From assembly GCA_903847155.1 (NCBI GenBank), contig CAINCU010000028.1, positions 186,001-250,000 of the forward strand: 64,000 nt of DNA, written 5' to 3'. Positions 25,448 through 34,399 of this stretch are shown here, piece by piece. This DNA is from an uncultured Gallionellaceae bacterium (GTDB lineage: Bacteria > Pseudomonadota > Gammaproteobacteria > Burkholderiales > Gallionellaceae). Position numbers and translations under genes: made by a program. The stretch's first letter is position 1; each line of letters starts with the position of its first letter. Below the pieces are notes generated by a model. The model was given only the letters and a program-made list of their open reading frames with translations, was not told the DNA's origin and made no database searches.

Positions 25448-26236
25448 TCAGAACGAAAATTCCAATCCGGTGCTGTACAGCACATCCCTTTGCTGCACGG
25501 TCTGCGGCGGTTTTGAATCAAAGGCAATATCCAGGCTGACTTTCAGGTCGAGATGCTGTGCTAATTTCACCAGAATGAAAGCCTGTTCCAACATGCGAAA
25601 ATCCCCAGCGTTGGAAATGGCAGGTTGATAGTAGGTGGTGCTATACACCCGCACCTGCTCGTTCAACTGGCGCTTGAGTACCAGATAACTATTGGCACGC
25701 CACAGATTGGACTCAAGCGCATCACTGGTTCCCAGCTTGCTGCTCAGTGTTTCCTGCTCATGGAAAGCGCCAAAGCCGAAGTAGCCTGCGGATTTCAAAT
25801 TCTCTTCGAACAGTACCAAGCGCGCACCGCCACCGAGCAAAGTGCGTTGTGTCAACCGGGCAAAAGGATCGCGTCCCACTTGGACGAAACCTTCAACGCC
25901 CCACGTCGGACTGAGCGCAGTGCGGTGGCGCAAATGCGCGAAAGCACGGTCGGTATCCACCACTCCCCGGCTCTTGCCGTAGGCATCTTGCAGTTGCAGA
26001 AATTCGGTGTGCGTATCGTGCTGCCACAGCGTTAACAGTTCCACCTTGTTGGTTATCTTGTCGGTATTGCCGCTCGCCCCGTTGACCTGAAAATCCAGCG
26101 TGGAATGCACCCCTTCCGTGGGCTGACCGATGATGGCCTGTTCCACATTGACGATGGCCTGCGCCGAAAATGACAGCGGCAACGCGACGCACAAAATACA
26201 TAAGTGAATTCGGGATTTCAAAAGAGAGCCTTTCAT
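25448..26236 (-). CDS. DUF481-like outer-membrane beta-barrel protein
   Basis: 262 residues from ATG 26236, where a clear signal peptide begins (LKSRIHLCILCVALPLSFSAQA); the upstream 21 residues of the open frame are not signal-like. The mature protein alternates polar and hydrophobic residues and ends in LYSTGLEFSF with terminal Phe, as outer-membrane barrels do. VNGASGNTDKITNKVELLTL matches the opening of DUF481 (YdiY-type, 'salt-induced outer membrane protein') proteins. Function not established. Its upstream region faces repeat D and the divergent gene at 26516. Confidence 0.75.
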   Translation of the reverse strand: MKGSLLKSRIHLCILCVALPLSFSAQAIVNVEQAIIGQPTEGVHSTLDFQVNGASGNTDKITNKVELLTLWQHDTHTEFLQLQDAYGKSRGVVDTDRAFAHLRHRTALSPTWGVEGFVQVGRDPFARLTQRTLLGGGARLVLFEENLKSAGYFGFGAFHEQETLSSKLGTSDALESNLWRANSYLVLKRQLNEQVRVYSTTYYQPAISNAGDFRMLEQAFILVKLAQHLDLKVSLDIAFDSKPPQTVQQRDVLYSTGLEFSF

Positions 26237-26332
26237 TGAGAGGATGGGCCGGGCCGAAACAACCCGGCAACTCAAGGACGACATTTTACGCGAAGGCAAG
26301 CAAGTTAAAATCGAGCAAACGCAACTGCCAGC

Positions 26333-26404
26333 TTGCCCGCAAGCGCCTATCCACGGGAATCCGCATCAAGCGTATGATGTAGAATGCCTATTGGCGAGCC
26401 TCTG
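26333..26404. repeat. Palindromic repeat family, copy D (diverged)
   Basis: In reverse orientation to copy B: TTGCCCGCAAGC (26334-26345), a centre with GCATCAAGCGTATGATG, then AATGCCTATTGGCGAGCC (26383-26400). The order of blocks matches copy B read on the minus strand, with scattered changes. It lies between divergently transcribed genes, so it cannot be explained as a terminator alone. Confidence 0.65.
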
Positions 26405-26515
26405 CGCGTAATCCTGTTTTCAAATACAACGTACCCGCTCCACAACAGGAGCACAGCTTTGTTTCACCCTCGACTATAATCGCCGCAGTTCCCAACTCAT
26501 TTCCTGGACAACAAC

Positions 26516-26890
26516 ATGCTTTTTCCAAAATCGTTCAAATCGGCCGCGCTGGTTCTTGTGGTCGTAATCCTGGCAGCGTTCGCCGGATATATCTGGGTGG
26601 CTTTGCACTGGAGCTATTCGGAAGGAGAACGCGGCGGTTATATGCAAAAGTTGTCGCACAAGGGCTGGATATGCAAGACTTGGGAGGGCGAGCTTTCGCT
26701 GGTCGCCCTGCCCGGCGCTGCGCCGGAGAAATTTATTTTCACGGTGCGCGACGAGGCGGTGGCGGAGCAGATCAACCGTGCAGTCGGCCAGCGCGTCGCC
26801 CTGACCTATGAGCAACATAAAGGCCTGCCCACCACCTGCTTCGGTGATACCGAATATTTCGTTACCGGCATCAAGGTGCTGCAACCTTGA
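26516..26890 (+). CDS. Conserved membrane-anchored hypothetical protein
   Basis: 124 residues with one N-terminal helix (AALVLVVVILAAFAGYIWVAL) and a periplasmic-type domain: YSEGERGGYMQKLSHKGWICKTWEGEL, VRDEAVAEQINRAVGQRVALTYEQHKG and TTCFGDTEYFVTG. This pattern is typical of a small conserved family of unknown function found widely in Proteobacteria and Bacteroidetes; the two Cys residues may form a disulfide. It stands alone between repeat D and purU. Confidence 0.8.
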   Translation: MLFPKSFKSAALVLVVVILAAFAGYIWVALHWSYSEGERGGYMQKLSHKGWICKTWEGELSLVALPGAAPEKFIFTVRDEAVAEQINRAVGQRVALTYEQHKGLPTTCFGDTEYFVTGIKVLQP

Positions 26891-26966
26891 ATATGCTTGG
26901 CACAGTAATAAATGGGCGCACACTTAAGTAGGTCTTGATTTCAAAATTAACCAAGAGTACTCCAGC

Positions 26967-27818
26967 ATGACTACCCACCACTACACCCTCACCATTTCCT
27001 GCCCCGACCGTTCCGGCATCATCGCTGCAGTCACTGGCTTTATCGCGCAGCATGGTGGCTTTATTGTCGAGGCGAGTTATCACACGGAACTGGATGCGCA
27101 GCGCTTTTTTATGCGACAGGAGATACGCGCGGATTCCTTGCCGTTCGATGCGGCGGAATTCCGCCGCCGCTTTGCGCCGTTGGCTGACGAGTTTCAGATG
27201 AATTGGCAGTTGGCCGATTCTGCGCTCAAAAAGCGTTTGGTGGTGCTGGTAAGCAAGCAGGATCATTGTCTGGATGATTTGTTGCATCGCTGGCGTAGCG
27301 ACGAATTGCAGGTGGATATTCCCTGCGTGATTTCCAACCACGAGGATTTGCGCAGCTTTGTGGAGTGGCACGGCATTCCATATCTGTACGTGGACATGAC
27401 GGACAAGGTGGCGGCGTTCGAGAAGATCGCCACACTGTTCGAACAATATCGCGGCGACAGCATGGTGCTGGCGCGCTTCATGCAGATAATACCGCCGTCG
27501 CTGTGCCGGCGTTTTGCCGGGCGTATCATCAATATCCATCACAGTTTCCTGCCGTCGTTCGTCGGTGCCAAGCCGTATCATCAGGCCTATCTGCGCGGTG
27601 TGAAGCTGATCGGCGCGACTTGCCATTACGTGACCGACGAGCTGGATGCGGGACCGATCATCGAGCAGGACACGGTGCGCATCGACCACGGCGATACAGT
27701 GGACGATCTGGTGCGTTATGGGCGCGATATCGAAAAGACGGTGTTGTCGCGCGGCTTGCGCTATCACGCGGAAGATCGTGTGCTGGTATGCGGTAACAAA
27801 ACTATTGTTTTCCGTTAA
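26967..27818 (+). CDS. purU: Formyltetrahydrofolate deformylase
   Basis: 283 residues; hydrolyses 10-formyl-tetrahydrofolate to formate, which can feed purine synthesis and balances one-carbon units. An ACT domain (TISCPDRSGIIAAVTGFIAQ) occupies the first 85 residues, then a formyltransferase-like domain with NIHHSFLPSFVGAKPYHQA and ATCHYVTDELDAGPIIEQD containing the catalytic Asn, His and Asp. Length and order agree with the E. coli enzyme. Confidence 0.96.
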   Translation: MTTHHYTLTISCPDRSGIIAAVTGFIAQHGGFIVEASYHTELDAQRFFMRQEIRADSLPFDAAEFRRRFAPLADEFQMNWQLADSALKKRLVVLVSKQDHCLDDLLHRWRSDELQVDIPCVISNHEDLRSFVEWHGIPYLYVDMTDKVAAFEKIATLFEQYRGDSMVLARFMQIIPPSLCRRFAGRIINIHHSFLPSFVGAKPYHQAYLRGVKLIGATCHYVTDELDAGPIIEQDTVRIDHGDTVDDLVRYGRDIEKTVLSRGLRYHAEDRVLVCGNKTIVFR

Positions 27819-27869
27819 TGCATACGGAGTACTTGGCAATTTTTCCAGTATTAACAGTTGGAGGATGCA

Positions 27870-28253
27870 ATGCCGATTAGTAAAGTTCCGGACGAATCCA
27901 AAGCAATTTCATTGCGCCGCTGGCGAGTGATGGAAATTGAAGTGCAGGATGGGACGCGCAGCCGCCACATATTGGGGCATGACGTTAAACAGGGTTTAGG
28001 TCGTGCATCCAGCCCGATTACGGATTTCAATTTGGACACCATGACTGCCACAACGCGCAGCGGCAGCAGCTATAAGTTAGTGGGCTTGCCGGGCAACTCC
28101 CGTCTCGGAAAAAACGCCTGGAGCAACTGGTGTCGCGATAATATAATTATTTCAGAGTTGGATGTGACAAAGGAATATTTCAACATCAATCAAGTTTCGA
28201 CAATCGGGTTCAAAAGGATCACCAACACTGCAAATAGAAAAGACGAACAGTAA
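27870..28253 (+). CDS. Hypothetical protein
   Basis: 127 residues from ATG 27870, with GGAGG 5 bp upstream; a TTG at 27858 in the same frame overlaps that ribosome site and is rejected. No signal peptide or membrane helix. It contains a beta-rich first half (SLRRWRVMEIEVQDGTRSRH) and LVGLPGNSRLGKNAWSNWC. No family recognised. A strong hairpin terminator follows at 28306-28332, shared with the convergent cytochrome gene. Confidence 0.65.
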   Translation: MPISKVPDESKAISLRRWRVMEIEVQDGTRSRHILGHDVKQGLGRASSPITDFNLDTMTATTRSGSSYKLVGLPGNSRLGKNAWSNWCRDNIIISELDVTKEYFNINQVSTIGFKRITNTANRKDEQ

Positions 28254-28300
28254 TTGCCTGTACTCTGATAGAGAGATTTCCGAGCTATATTTATTTAGTT

Positions 28301-28332
28301 AAAAAAAACGGCCTGACATTGTCAGGCCGTTT
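28301..28332. terminator. Bidirectional intrinsic terminator
   Basis: AAACGGCCTGAC (28306-28317) pairs with GTCAGGCCGTTT (28321-28332), a perfect 12-bp stem with a 3-nt loop. Eight A residues at 28301-28308 become a U-tract for minus-strand RNA, so it best stops the cytochrome transcript; the plus-strand tail TTTACTG is weaker. Confidence 0.9.
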
Positions 28333-28396
28333 ACTGTTACATATAACCAATAATCAATTGGTCTTTTCAAAATTCATTTGAATTTAGCTTGCTGGT

Positions 28397-28789
28397 TCAT
28401 TTAGCCAGCAACAAAATATACTGAACCAGTTCCTTGATGTCTTTTTGCTTGGCTTCAGTTGTTTGCTTATAAACATTATCGTTTGCGATCATGGGTTGGT
28501 TACCCCAATTCCCGTGACCGCCCGTAGAGATTTTCTTGATCAGGAATTTTTCTACTGGCATGCCGCCTGTAGCTTGCTGCAAAGTCATGCCCGAGGTCGT
28601 ATGTTCTATTTTCCCGTTGTAGAACTTGGAAATTTCCGTCCAGGATGGGCCGATAGATTTCGCGTCAATCTTATGGCAGATGCTGCAATAATTATTGTTC
28701 TTGGCCATCTCAGGCATGTCAGATGCAAGAACGCTACTTGAGACCATCAGGCCAATAATTGTAAAGATGCTCAGAATTTTTGCTTTCAT
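28397..28789 (-). CDS. Monohaem c-type cytochrome (class I)
   Basis: 130 residues with a signal peptide (LSIFTIIGLMVSSSVLA) and one haem-binding CSICH (residues 35-39). A downstream Met (GGMPVEKF or NQPMIAND) could be the sixth ligand. The size and NNYCSICHKIDAKSIGPSW resemble cytochrome c-551/c-552-type periplasmic electron carriers. It is one of three small cytochrome genes in the window (see 44814 and 45241). It ends at the terminator 28301-28332. Confidence 0.9.
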   Translation of the reverse strand: MKAKILSIFTIIGLMVSSSVLASDMPEMAKNNNYCSICHKIDAKSIGPSWTEISKFYNGKIEHTTSGMTLQQATGGMPVEKFLIKKISTGGHGNWGNQPMIANDNVYKQTTEAKQKDIKELVQYILLLAK

Positions 28790-28891
28790 GTTTTTTTCTC
28801 CTCTCGATTCTGTTCAATTTAACGAACTCCAAGTTACCAGCTCCCCGGAGTGTTACCGATGCCACGAAGATGCAACAAATAGGGAAACTAC

Positions 28892-28914
28892 ACTAATCTT
28901 CTTCGAAGATTAGT
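28892..28914. repeat. Perfect hairpin upstream of the cytochrome c gene
   Basis: ACTAATCTTC and GAAGATTAGT are exact complements separated by TTC. No T-run follows on either strand, so it is more likely an operator or RNA structure than a terminator. Confidence 0.55.
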
Positions 28915-29169
28915 CACTACGTGCGACTCAAAACGTTGATTCTGGTTTATGCGCCCGGTTACAAGTTTAAAATTGAAACCACCAGAATTGAGCTGAAAAC
29001 ACTATACAGCGTTGAAAAATATTTATCTATTTCTCCACAGTGAAAGGAAGGATTTTTTTCGTAAATGCTGATCCAGAAAGCGTGTCTTAACAAATTCTTA
29101 CCAAATATTTAACACTCTCTTTACATTGAGAGACTGATCACACAATTTACGGCAGCTCGTTGTGCCGAA

Positions 29170-29236
29170 ATATACTTCATTAGGCGATGCGCATGATGCA
29201 ATACGTGAAGAAGCCCGTTTTTATTGTCATGCGGGC
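29170..29236. repeat. Palindromic repeat family, copy E (strongly diverged)
   Basis: TTCATTAGGCGATGCGCATGATG (29177-29200 region), then GTGAAGAAGCCCGTTTTTATTG and ATGCGGGCC follow the same block order as copy B, with the first GCCCGTC lost. Identification is by alignment by eye. Confidence 0.45.
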
Positions 29237-29311
29237 CAGTAGTATTTGAGAATAATTTCCGGAAAGTACGATTCGGAAAATTTGGTTCGTTGCAATTTGT
29301 GTCCGCGATGT

Positions 29312-29587
29312 TTAGCGCAATGATGTCACGTATTTCGTTTCAATTCGCACCCGTATGATTTCAGCTGATCGCTCGATGCGTGTAAGTATCGGGGGTAGTT
29401 CTTCAACTCGCTCTGCCGACTTGTGCAATTCTTCTGATTCGGTGGCATATGGCAGTTTGATAATTTCTCTCGCGTTGGATGCATCATCGACATCCACTCG
29501 ATGTCGATGATGCGATTTACCTCGCGTCGGTTCAAGGTGTGCATGCGATTTGTCAGAGACAATCAATATTCTAATTTCACCTGCCAT
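29312..29587 (-). CDS. Weak ORF, possible small protein
   Basis: 91 codons from ATG 29587 (MAGEIRILIVSDKSHAHLEP...). The composition (many His, Arg and Glu) and lack of a ribosome-binding site make it doubtful; a second frame overlaps it on the same strand. It could be a chance ORF in the spacer between the amtB terminator and repeat E. Confidence 0.2.
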   Translation of the reverse strand: MAGEIRILIVSDKSHAHLEPTRGKSHHRHRVDVDDASNAREIIKLPYATESEELHKSAERVEELPPILTRIERSAEIIRVRIETKYVTSLR

Positions 29588-29616
29588 TTAATGCTCTAGT
29601 TTTTTAAATTTTGGTT

Positions 29617-29646
29617 AAAAAAAAAGGGCACCTGACGGTGCCCCTT
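29617..29646 (-). terminator. Intrinsic terminator of torF-glnK-amtB
   Basis: On the minus strand AAGGGGCACC, loop GTCA and GGTGCCCTT form a stem with one bulge, followed by a run of T residues (A-run 29617-29625 on the plus strand). It lies about 40 bp after the amtB stop. Confidence 0.85.
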
Positions 29647-29684
29647 GAATTTGGAGCCGGGGAGGCTCCGGGAGGAGAAAATTA

Positions 29685-31205
29685 TTAAAGGTTGTAAGAA
29701 TTTTCGCCGTGATCGGCCAGATCCAAACCTTCTTCTTGAGCTTCGTCGCTTGCGCGGATACCGATTGTATTCTTCAGTATAAACAGGATCACGAAGGCAA
29801 CAGTTGCAGACCACACCAGCGAGGTACCAACGGCCCACAATTGCGAAATGAATTGTGCAGAAGCATCAAAATCACCGACCTTGTTGGCAACATAATCCCA
29901 TACGCCAGTCCCACCGAGTGCCGGGTTGACGAATATACCGGTACCGAGGGCACCTATGATACCGCCGACGCAGTGCACGCCGAATGCATCGAGCGCATCG
30001 TCATATTTCAGCTTGGCCTTGATTACAGACACGGCGAAGAAGCAGATGATTGCAGCCGCAGTGCAGATAATCATTGCTCCACCAACACCCACATACCCGG
30101 CAGCCGGAGTAATTGCCACCAGTCCCGCAACGATGCCGGAACAGACACCTAGCAGGCTTGGCTTACCCTTGACGATCCACTCGACTGCCGTCCAGACGAC
30201 GCCTGCAACTGCGGTTCCAAACAAAGTGTTGAAGAACGCAAGGCCAGCTGAACCGTTAGCTTCCAGTGCCGAACCGGCATTGAAACCGAACCAACCCATC
30301 CACAGCAATCCTGTACCGATGGCTGTCATCATCAGACTGTGCGGTGCCATTGCCACTTTGCCGTAACCCTTGCGCGGGCCAAGCATCAGAGCCGCGATCA
30401 GCGCTGCGATACCTGCATTGATATGCACCACAGTACCGCCGGCGAAGTCGATTGCACCCTTCTGGAAGAGGAAACCGGCATGGCTGTTTGCGATGTCGCC
30501 AGCCTTGGCGCTGGTGTAAGCATCAGGACCGTCCCAGTACCAAACCATGTGTGCAATCGGCAGGTATGAGAAGGTGAACCACAGCACGCTGAATATGATC
30601 ATCGACGAGAACTTGAAACGTTCTGCAAAACCGCCGCTGATCAGCGCAACCGTGATCGCCGCAAAAGTCAGTTGGAACATGCAATACACGAAGTCAGGCA
30701 GGTATTGGCCCTTGCTAAATGTTGCTGCAACAGCCGTCGTCGGATCGTCACCGGACATGAAGAACTTGTCGAGAGAACCTATGAACGGAGAAAGTACATT
30801 ACCATCGTGACCGGCCGTAAATGCCGCGCTATAACCATAAACCACCCACAGCACTGCGATGACACAGAAGATCGCAAAGCTTTGCATGACGGTGGACAAC
30901 GCATTTTTCCTGCGAACCATACCGGAATAGAACAGCGCCAATCCGGGAACGGTCATCAACAGCACGAATGCAGTGGAAGTCAACATCCAAGCTACGTCGC
31001 CCTTGTTGCAGTCAAAACCTTTATCGCCGCACTTGGGAGTTGCAGCGGGAGCATCTGCTGCAGGGGCTGCAGCAACAGCTGGAGCCGGTGCGGCCGCAGT
31101 TGCTGATGCGGCGGCAACTGCCGGGGCGGCTTCGTCAGCGTAGACCACACTTGTCAGGCCGCACAGCATGGCCAGCAAGGCGAAAAGCGCAAATAATTTA
31201 TTCAT
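29685..31205 (-). CDS. amtB: Ammonium transporter AmtB
   Basis: 506 residues. After a cleavable-looking signal (KLFALFALLAMLCGLTSVVYA) comes an Ala/Pro-rich linker of about 35 residues and CGDKGFDCNKGDVAWM, then 11 membrane helices. Typical AmtB blocks are GLALFYSGMVRRKNALS, DFAGGTVVHINAGIAAL (first pore His) and DAFGVHCVGGIIGALGTG (second pore His). It is 11 bp behind glnK, whose product binds it to block ammonium entry when nitrogen is plentiful. Third gene of torF-glnK-amtB, controlled by the sigma-54 promoter at 32397. Confidence 0.96.
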   Translation of the reverse strand: MNKLFALFALLAMLCGLTSVVYADEAAPAVAAASATAAAPAPAVAAAPAADAPAATPKCGDKGFDCNKGDVAWMLTSTAFVLLMTVPGLALFYSGMVRRKNALSTVMQSFAIFCVIAVLWVVYGYSAAFTAGHDGNVLSPFIGSLDKFFMSGDDPTTAVAATFSKGQYLPDFVYCMFQLTFAAITVALISGGFAERFKFSSMIIFSVLWFTFSYLPIAHMVWYWDGPDAYTSAKAGDIANSHAGFLFQKGAIDFAGGTVVHINAGIAALIAALMLGPRKGYGKVAMAPHSLMMTAIGTGLLWMGWFGFNAGSALEANGSAGLAFFNTLFGTAVAGVVWTAVEWIVKGKPSLLGVCSGIVAGLVAITPAAGYVGVGGAMIICTAAAIICFFAVSVIKAKLKYDDALDAFGVHCVGGIIGALGTGIFVNPALGGTGVWDYVANKVGDFDASAQFISQLWAVGTSLVWSATVAFVILFILKNTIGIRASDEAQEEGLDLADHGENSYNL

Positions 31206-31216
31206 CTCATCGCTCC

Positions 31217-32340
<1,124 letters not shown>

Positions 32341-32396
32341 GGTATTTCCTTTCGTTAAATGTTTAAGTGGGAACAAAATCTCCACGCCTACCATTC

Positions 32397-32412
32397 AGCA
32401 GCTTCCGTGCCA
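32397..32412 (-). promoter_or_regulatory. Sigma-54 promoter of torF-glnK-amtB
   Basis: TGGCACGGAAGCTGCT on the minus strand fits TGGCAC-N5-TTGCW with one mismatch and exact GG-N10-GC spacing. Start of transcription would be near 32387, 47 bp before the torF ATG. Confidence 0.85.
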
Positions 32413-32463
32413 GTGCGTTAAAACGCCGCTGTTATTGGGTTTCATTGACATCCGCAAAATTGA

Positions 32464-32480
32464 TGCACAAAGGCAGCGCA
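32464..32480. promoter_or_regulatory. NtrC-like site, proximal
   Basis: TGCACA-AAGGC-AGCGCA matches the NtrC consensus TGCACC-N5-GGTGCA at 9 of 12 positions. Centre about 85 bp upstream of the predicted torF start. Confidence 0.55.
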
Positions 32481-32507
32481 CCAAGGTTACGCGCAATACA
32501 AACGCTA

Positions 32508-32524
32508 TGCACTCAGTCGGTGCG
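32508..32524. promoter_or_regulatory. NtrC-like site, distal
   Basis: TGCACT-CAGTC-GGTGCG matches the consensus at 10 of 12 positions. Centre about 129 bp upstream of the predicted start, 44 bp (four helical turns) from the proximal site. It overlaps the likely promoter region of the divergent ubiK. Confidence 0.65.
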
Positions 32525-32573
32525 GGGGAATTTGGTACACTGGACGCATCTCAATTTGAGAAGGGGAACAATC

Positions 32574-32798
32574 ATGCTGAATCCGAAATTCTTTGAAGAG
32601 ATGTCGTCGAAATTGAGCGAGGCGATGGAGAACAGCCCAGCCAGGGATTTTCAAAAGAATGCGCGTGCCCTGTTGGCGCAGGGTTTTTCCAAGCTTGACT
32701 TGGTCACGCGTGAGGAATTTGAAGTACTCACCGAGCGTCTGGACAAACTGCAAGCGCGGCTGGATGCCCTGGAAACACAGGAAGAGCAAGAACAATAA
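32574..32798 (+). CDS. ubiK: Ubiquinone biosynthesis accessory factor UbiK
   Basis: 74 residues from ATG 32574, with AAGGGGAAC upstream. LNPKFFEEMSSKLSEAMENSPARDFQKN and the C-terminal coiled coil LTERLDKLQARLDALE define the BMFP/UbiK family, which promotes aerobic ubiquinone synthesis in the soluble Ubi complex and binds membranes. It lies directly upstream of comM (1 bp between stop and start), sharing an operon, and is divergent from the nitrogen operon. Confidence 0.9.
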   Translation: MLNPKFFEEMSSKLSEAMENSPARDFQKNARALLAQGFSKLDLVTREEFEVLTERLDKLQARLDALETQEEQEQ

Positions 32799-32799
32799 T

Positions 32800-34299
32800 A
32801 TGGGCTTGGCTGTTCTGTACAGTCGCGGATTGGCCGGTATGGATGCCGCGCTGGTGACGGTCGAAGTGCATCTCGCCAACGGCCTGCCCAATTTCACCAT
32901 CGTCGGCCTGCCCGAGGTCGAGGTGAAAGAAAGCAAAGACCGAGTGCGCGCCGCTTTGCAGAATTGCCAGTTCGAATTTCCCGCACGGCGCATCACGGTC
33001 AACCTCGCGCCCGCCGACCTGCCCAAGGAAAGCGGGCGTTTCGATCTGCCCATCGCGCTCGGCATCCTCGCCGCTTCGGGGCAGATTCCTTCCGACCGCC
33101 TCAATGATTACGAGTTTGCCGGAGAGCTGGCGCTGACCGGCGAGTTGCGCGCCATACGCGGCGCACTGGCGATGACCTACCGTGCGGCGAACAGCGGACG
33201 TGCCTTCATCCTGCCTGCGGTGAATGCGCCGGAAGCCGCGCTGGTGGAAGACGCCGTGGTGTACCCCGCGCAATCGTTGCTGCAAGTGGCGGCACATCTG
33301 GCCGGACGCGATGCGTTGACGCGGCATATTCCGGAAATCAAAACCATTGCACCGCACTACGCCGACATGCGCGAAGTGAAAGGCCAGTCGCAATCCAAAC
33401 GCGCGCTGGAGATCGCCGCCGCCGGTTCGCACAGCGTGCTGATGTCCGGCCCGCCCGGCACCGGCAAGAGCATGCTGGCCGCGCGCTTTCCCGGCATCCT
33501 GCCCGCGATGACGCAAGTGGAAGCGCTGGAATCCGCCGCCATGCAATCGCTGGGCGGCATGTTTGAAGTGGAGAACTGGAAACGCAGACCATACCGGGCA
33601 CCGCACCATACTGCATCTGCGGTGGCCTTGGTCGGTGGCGGCAGCAATCCGCGTCCCGGCGAAATTTCCGTAGCCATGCACGGCGTATTGTTTCTGGACG
33701 AGTTGCCGGAATTTGATCGCAAAGTGTTGGAGGTCTTGCGCGAGCCGATGGAGAGCGGGCGCATCACCATCTCGCGTGCCGCGCGCCGTGCCGATTTCAA
33801 AGCGCAGTTCCAACTGGTCGCCGCGATGAATCCTTGCCCCTGCGGTTACCTTGGACATTTCAACGGCAAGTGCCGCTGCACGCCGGATCAAGTGGCGCGC
33901 TATCGCGGCAAAATCTCCGGCCCGTTGCTCGACCGCATCGACATCCAGATCGAAGTGCCCGCCGTGCCGCAGGAAGATTTGCTCAAACAATCCGACGGCG
34001 AAAACAGCCTAGTCATTCAGAAGAGAGTGGAAGCCGCACGCCAACGCCAGCTCGCCCGTCAGAACAAACCCAACGCGCAACTCAGCGTCACCGAGATCGA
34101 CAGCCACTGCGCGCCGGACGCGCAAGGCGCAGCGCTACTGCGACAAGCCATCACGCGCCTCAACCTGTCCGCGCGTGCCTACCATCGCGTGCTCAAAGTC
34201 GCGCGCACCATCGCCGATCTGGCCGCCAGCGAAAACATCCAGACCGCGCACATCGCCGAGGCGGTGCAATACCGGCGCATGGATAAAGCGGGCGGTTAA
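32800..34299 (+). CDS. comM: YifB/ComM family Mg-chelatase-like AAA+ ATPase
   Basis: 499 residues from ATG 32800 (MGLAVLYSRGLAGMDAALV). An N-terminal LonS5-like domain is followed by an AAA+ module with Walker A GPPGTGKSMLAARFPG and Walker B GVLFLDELPEFDRKVLEVLR, then a Cys-rich segment (NPCPCGYLGHFNGKCRCTP) and the C-terminal domain. ComM is a helicase for branch migration in natural transformation. Start is directly behind ubiK. It ends just before repeat F. Confidence 0.95.
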   Translation: MGLAVLYSRGLAGMDAALVTVEVHLANGLPNFTIVGLPEVEVKESKDRVRAALQNCQFEFPARRITVNLAPADLPKESGRFDLPIALGILAASGQIPSDRLNDYEFAGELALTGELRAIRGALAMTYRAANSGRAFILPAVNAPEAALVEDAVVYPAQSLLQVAAHLAGRDALTRHIPEIKTIAPHYADMREVKGQSQSKRALEIAAAGSHSVLMSGPPGTGKSMLAARFPGILPAMTQVEALESAAMQSLGGMFEVENWKRRPYRAPHHTASAVALVGGGSNPRPGEISVAMHGVLFLDELPEFDRKVLEVLREPMESGRITISRAARRADFKAQFQLVAAMNPCPCGYLGHFNGKCRCTPDQVARYRGKISGPLLDRIDIQIEVPAVPQEDLLKQSDGENSLVIQKRVEAARQRQLARQNKPNAQLSVTEIDSHCAPDAQGAALLRQAITRLNLSARAYHRVLKVARTIADLAASENIQTAHIAEAVQYRRMDKAGG

Positions 34300-34324
34300 T
34301 TTCCCGATATTTCAAAGATTAGTA

Positions 34325-34397
34325 TCGTGGAGATGCTCGTCAATAGGCAATCTGCGTAACACACTTGATGGAGAGTGTCGTCTTTACTGGCTTACCA
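34325..34397. repeat. Palindromic repeat family, copy F
   Basis: ATCGTGGAGATGCTCGTCAATAGGCAATCT (34325-34352) begins like copy G, followed by CACTTGATGGAGA and TCTTTACTGGCTTACC (34381-34396). It fills the gap between the convergent ends of comM and ntrC and could act as a joint terminator. Confidence 0.75.
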
Positions 34398-34399
34398 CC

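Larger units (their letters stand above)
28790..29311. other. AT-rich spacer with hairpin, haem-motif relic and repeat E
   Basis: About 520 bp without a convincing gene. It contains a perfect 10-bp-stem hairpin (28892-28914), a plus-strand fragment with ECYRCHED (28852-28875) in a frame that closes at 28915, and diverged repeat copy E (29170-29236). The cytochrome promoter should lie in its left part. Confidence 0.5.

Noticed and set aside
28695..28913. 72-codon plus-strand ORF ending in the CYRCH motif
   Set aside because: Most of it is antisense to the cytochrome gene's signal region; only the last 25 codons are of interest, listed as a possible relic.
32728..33990. 420-codon minus-strand ORF over comM
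   Set aside because: Shadow frame with His/Arg/Gly-rich nonsense composition; comM is fully supported.
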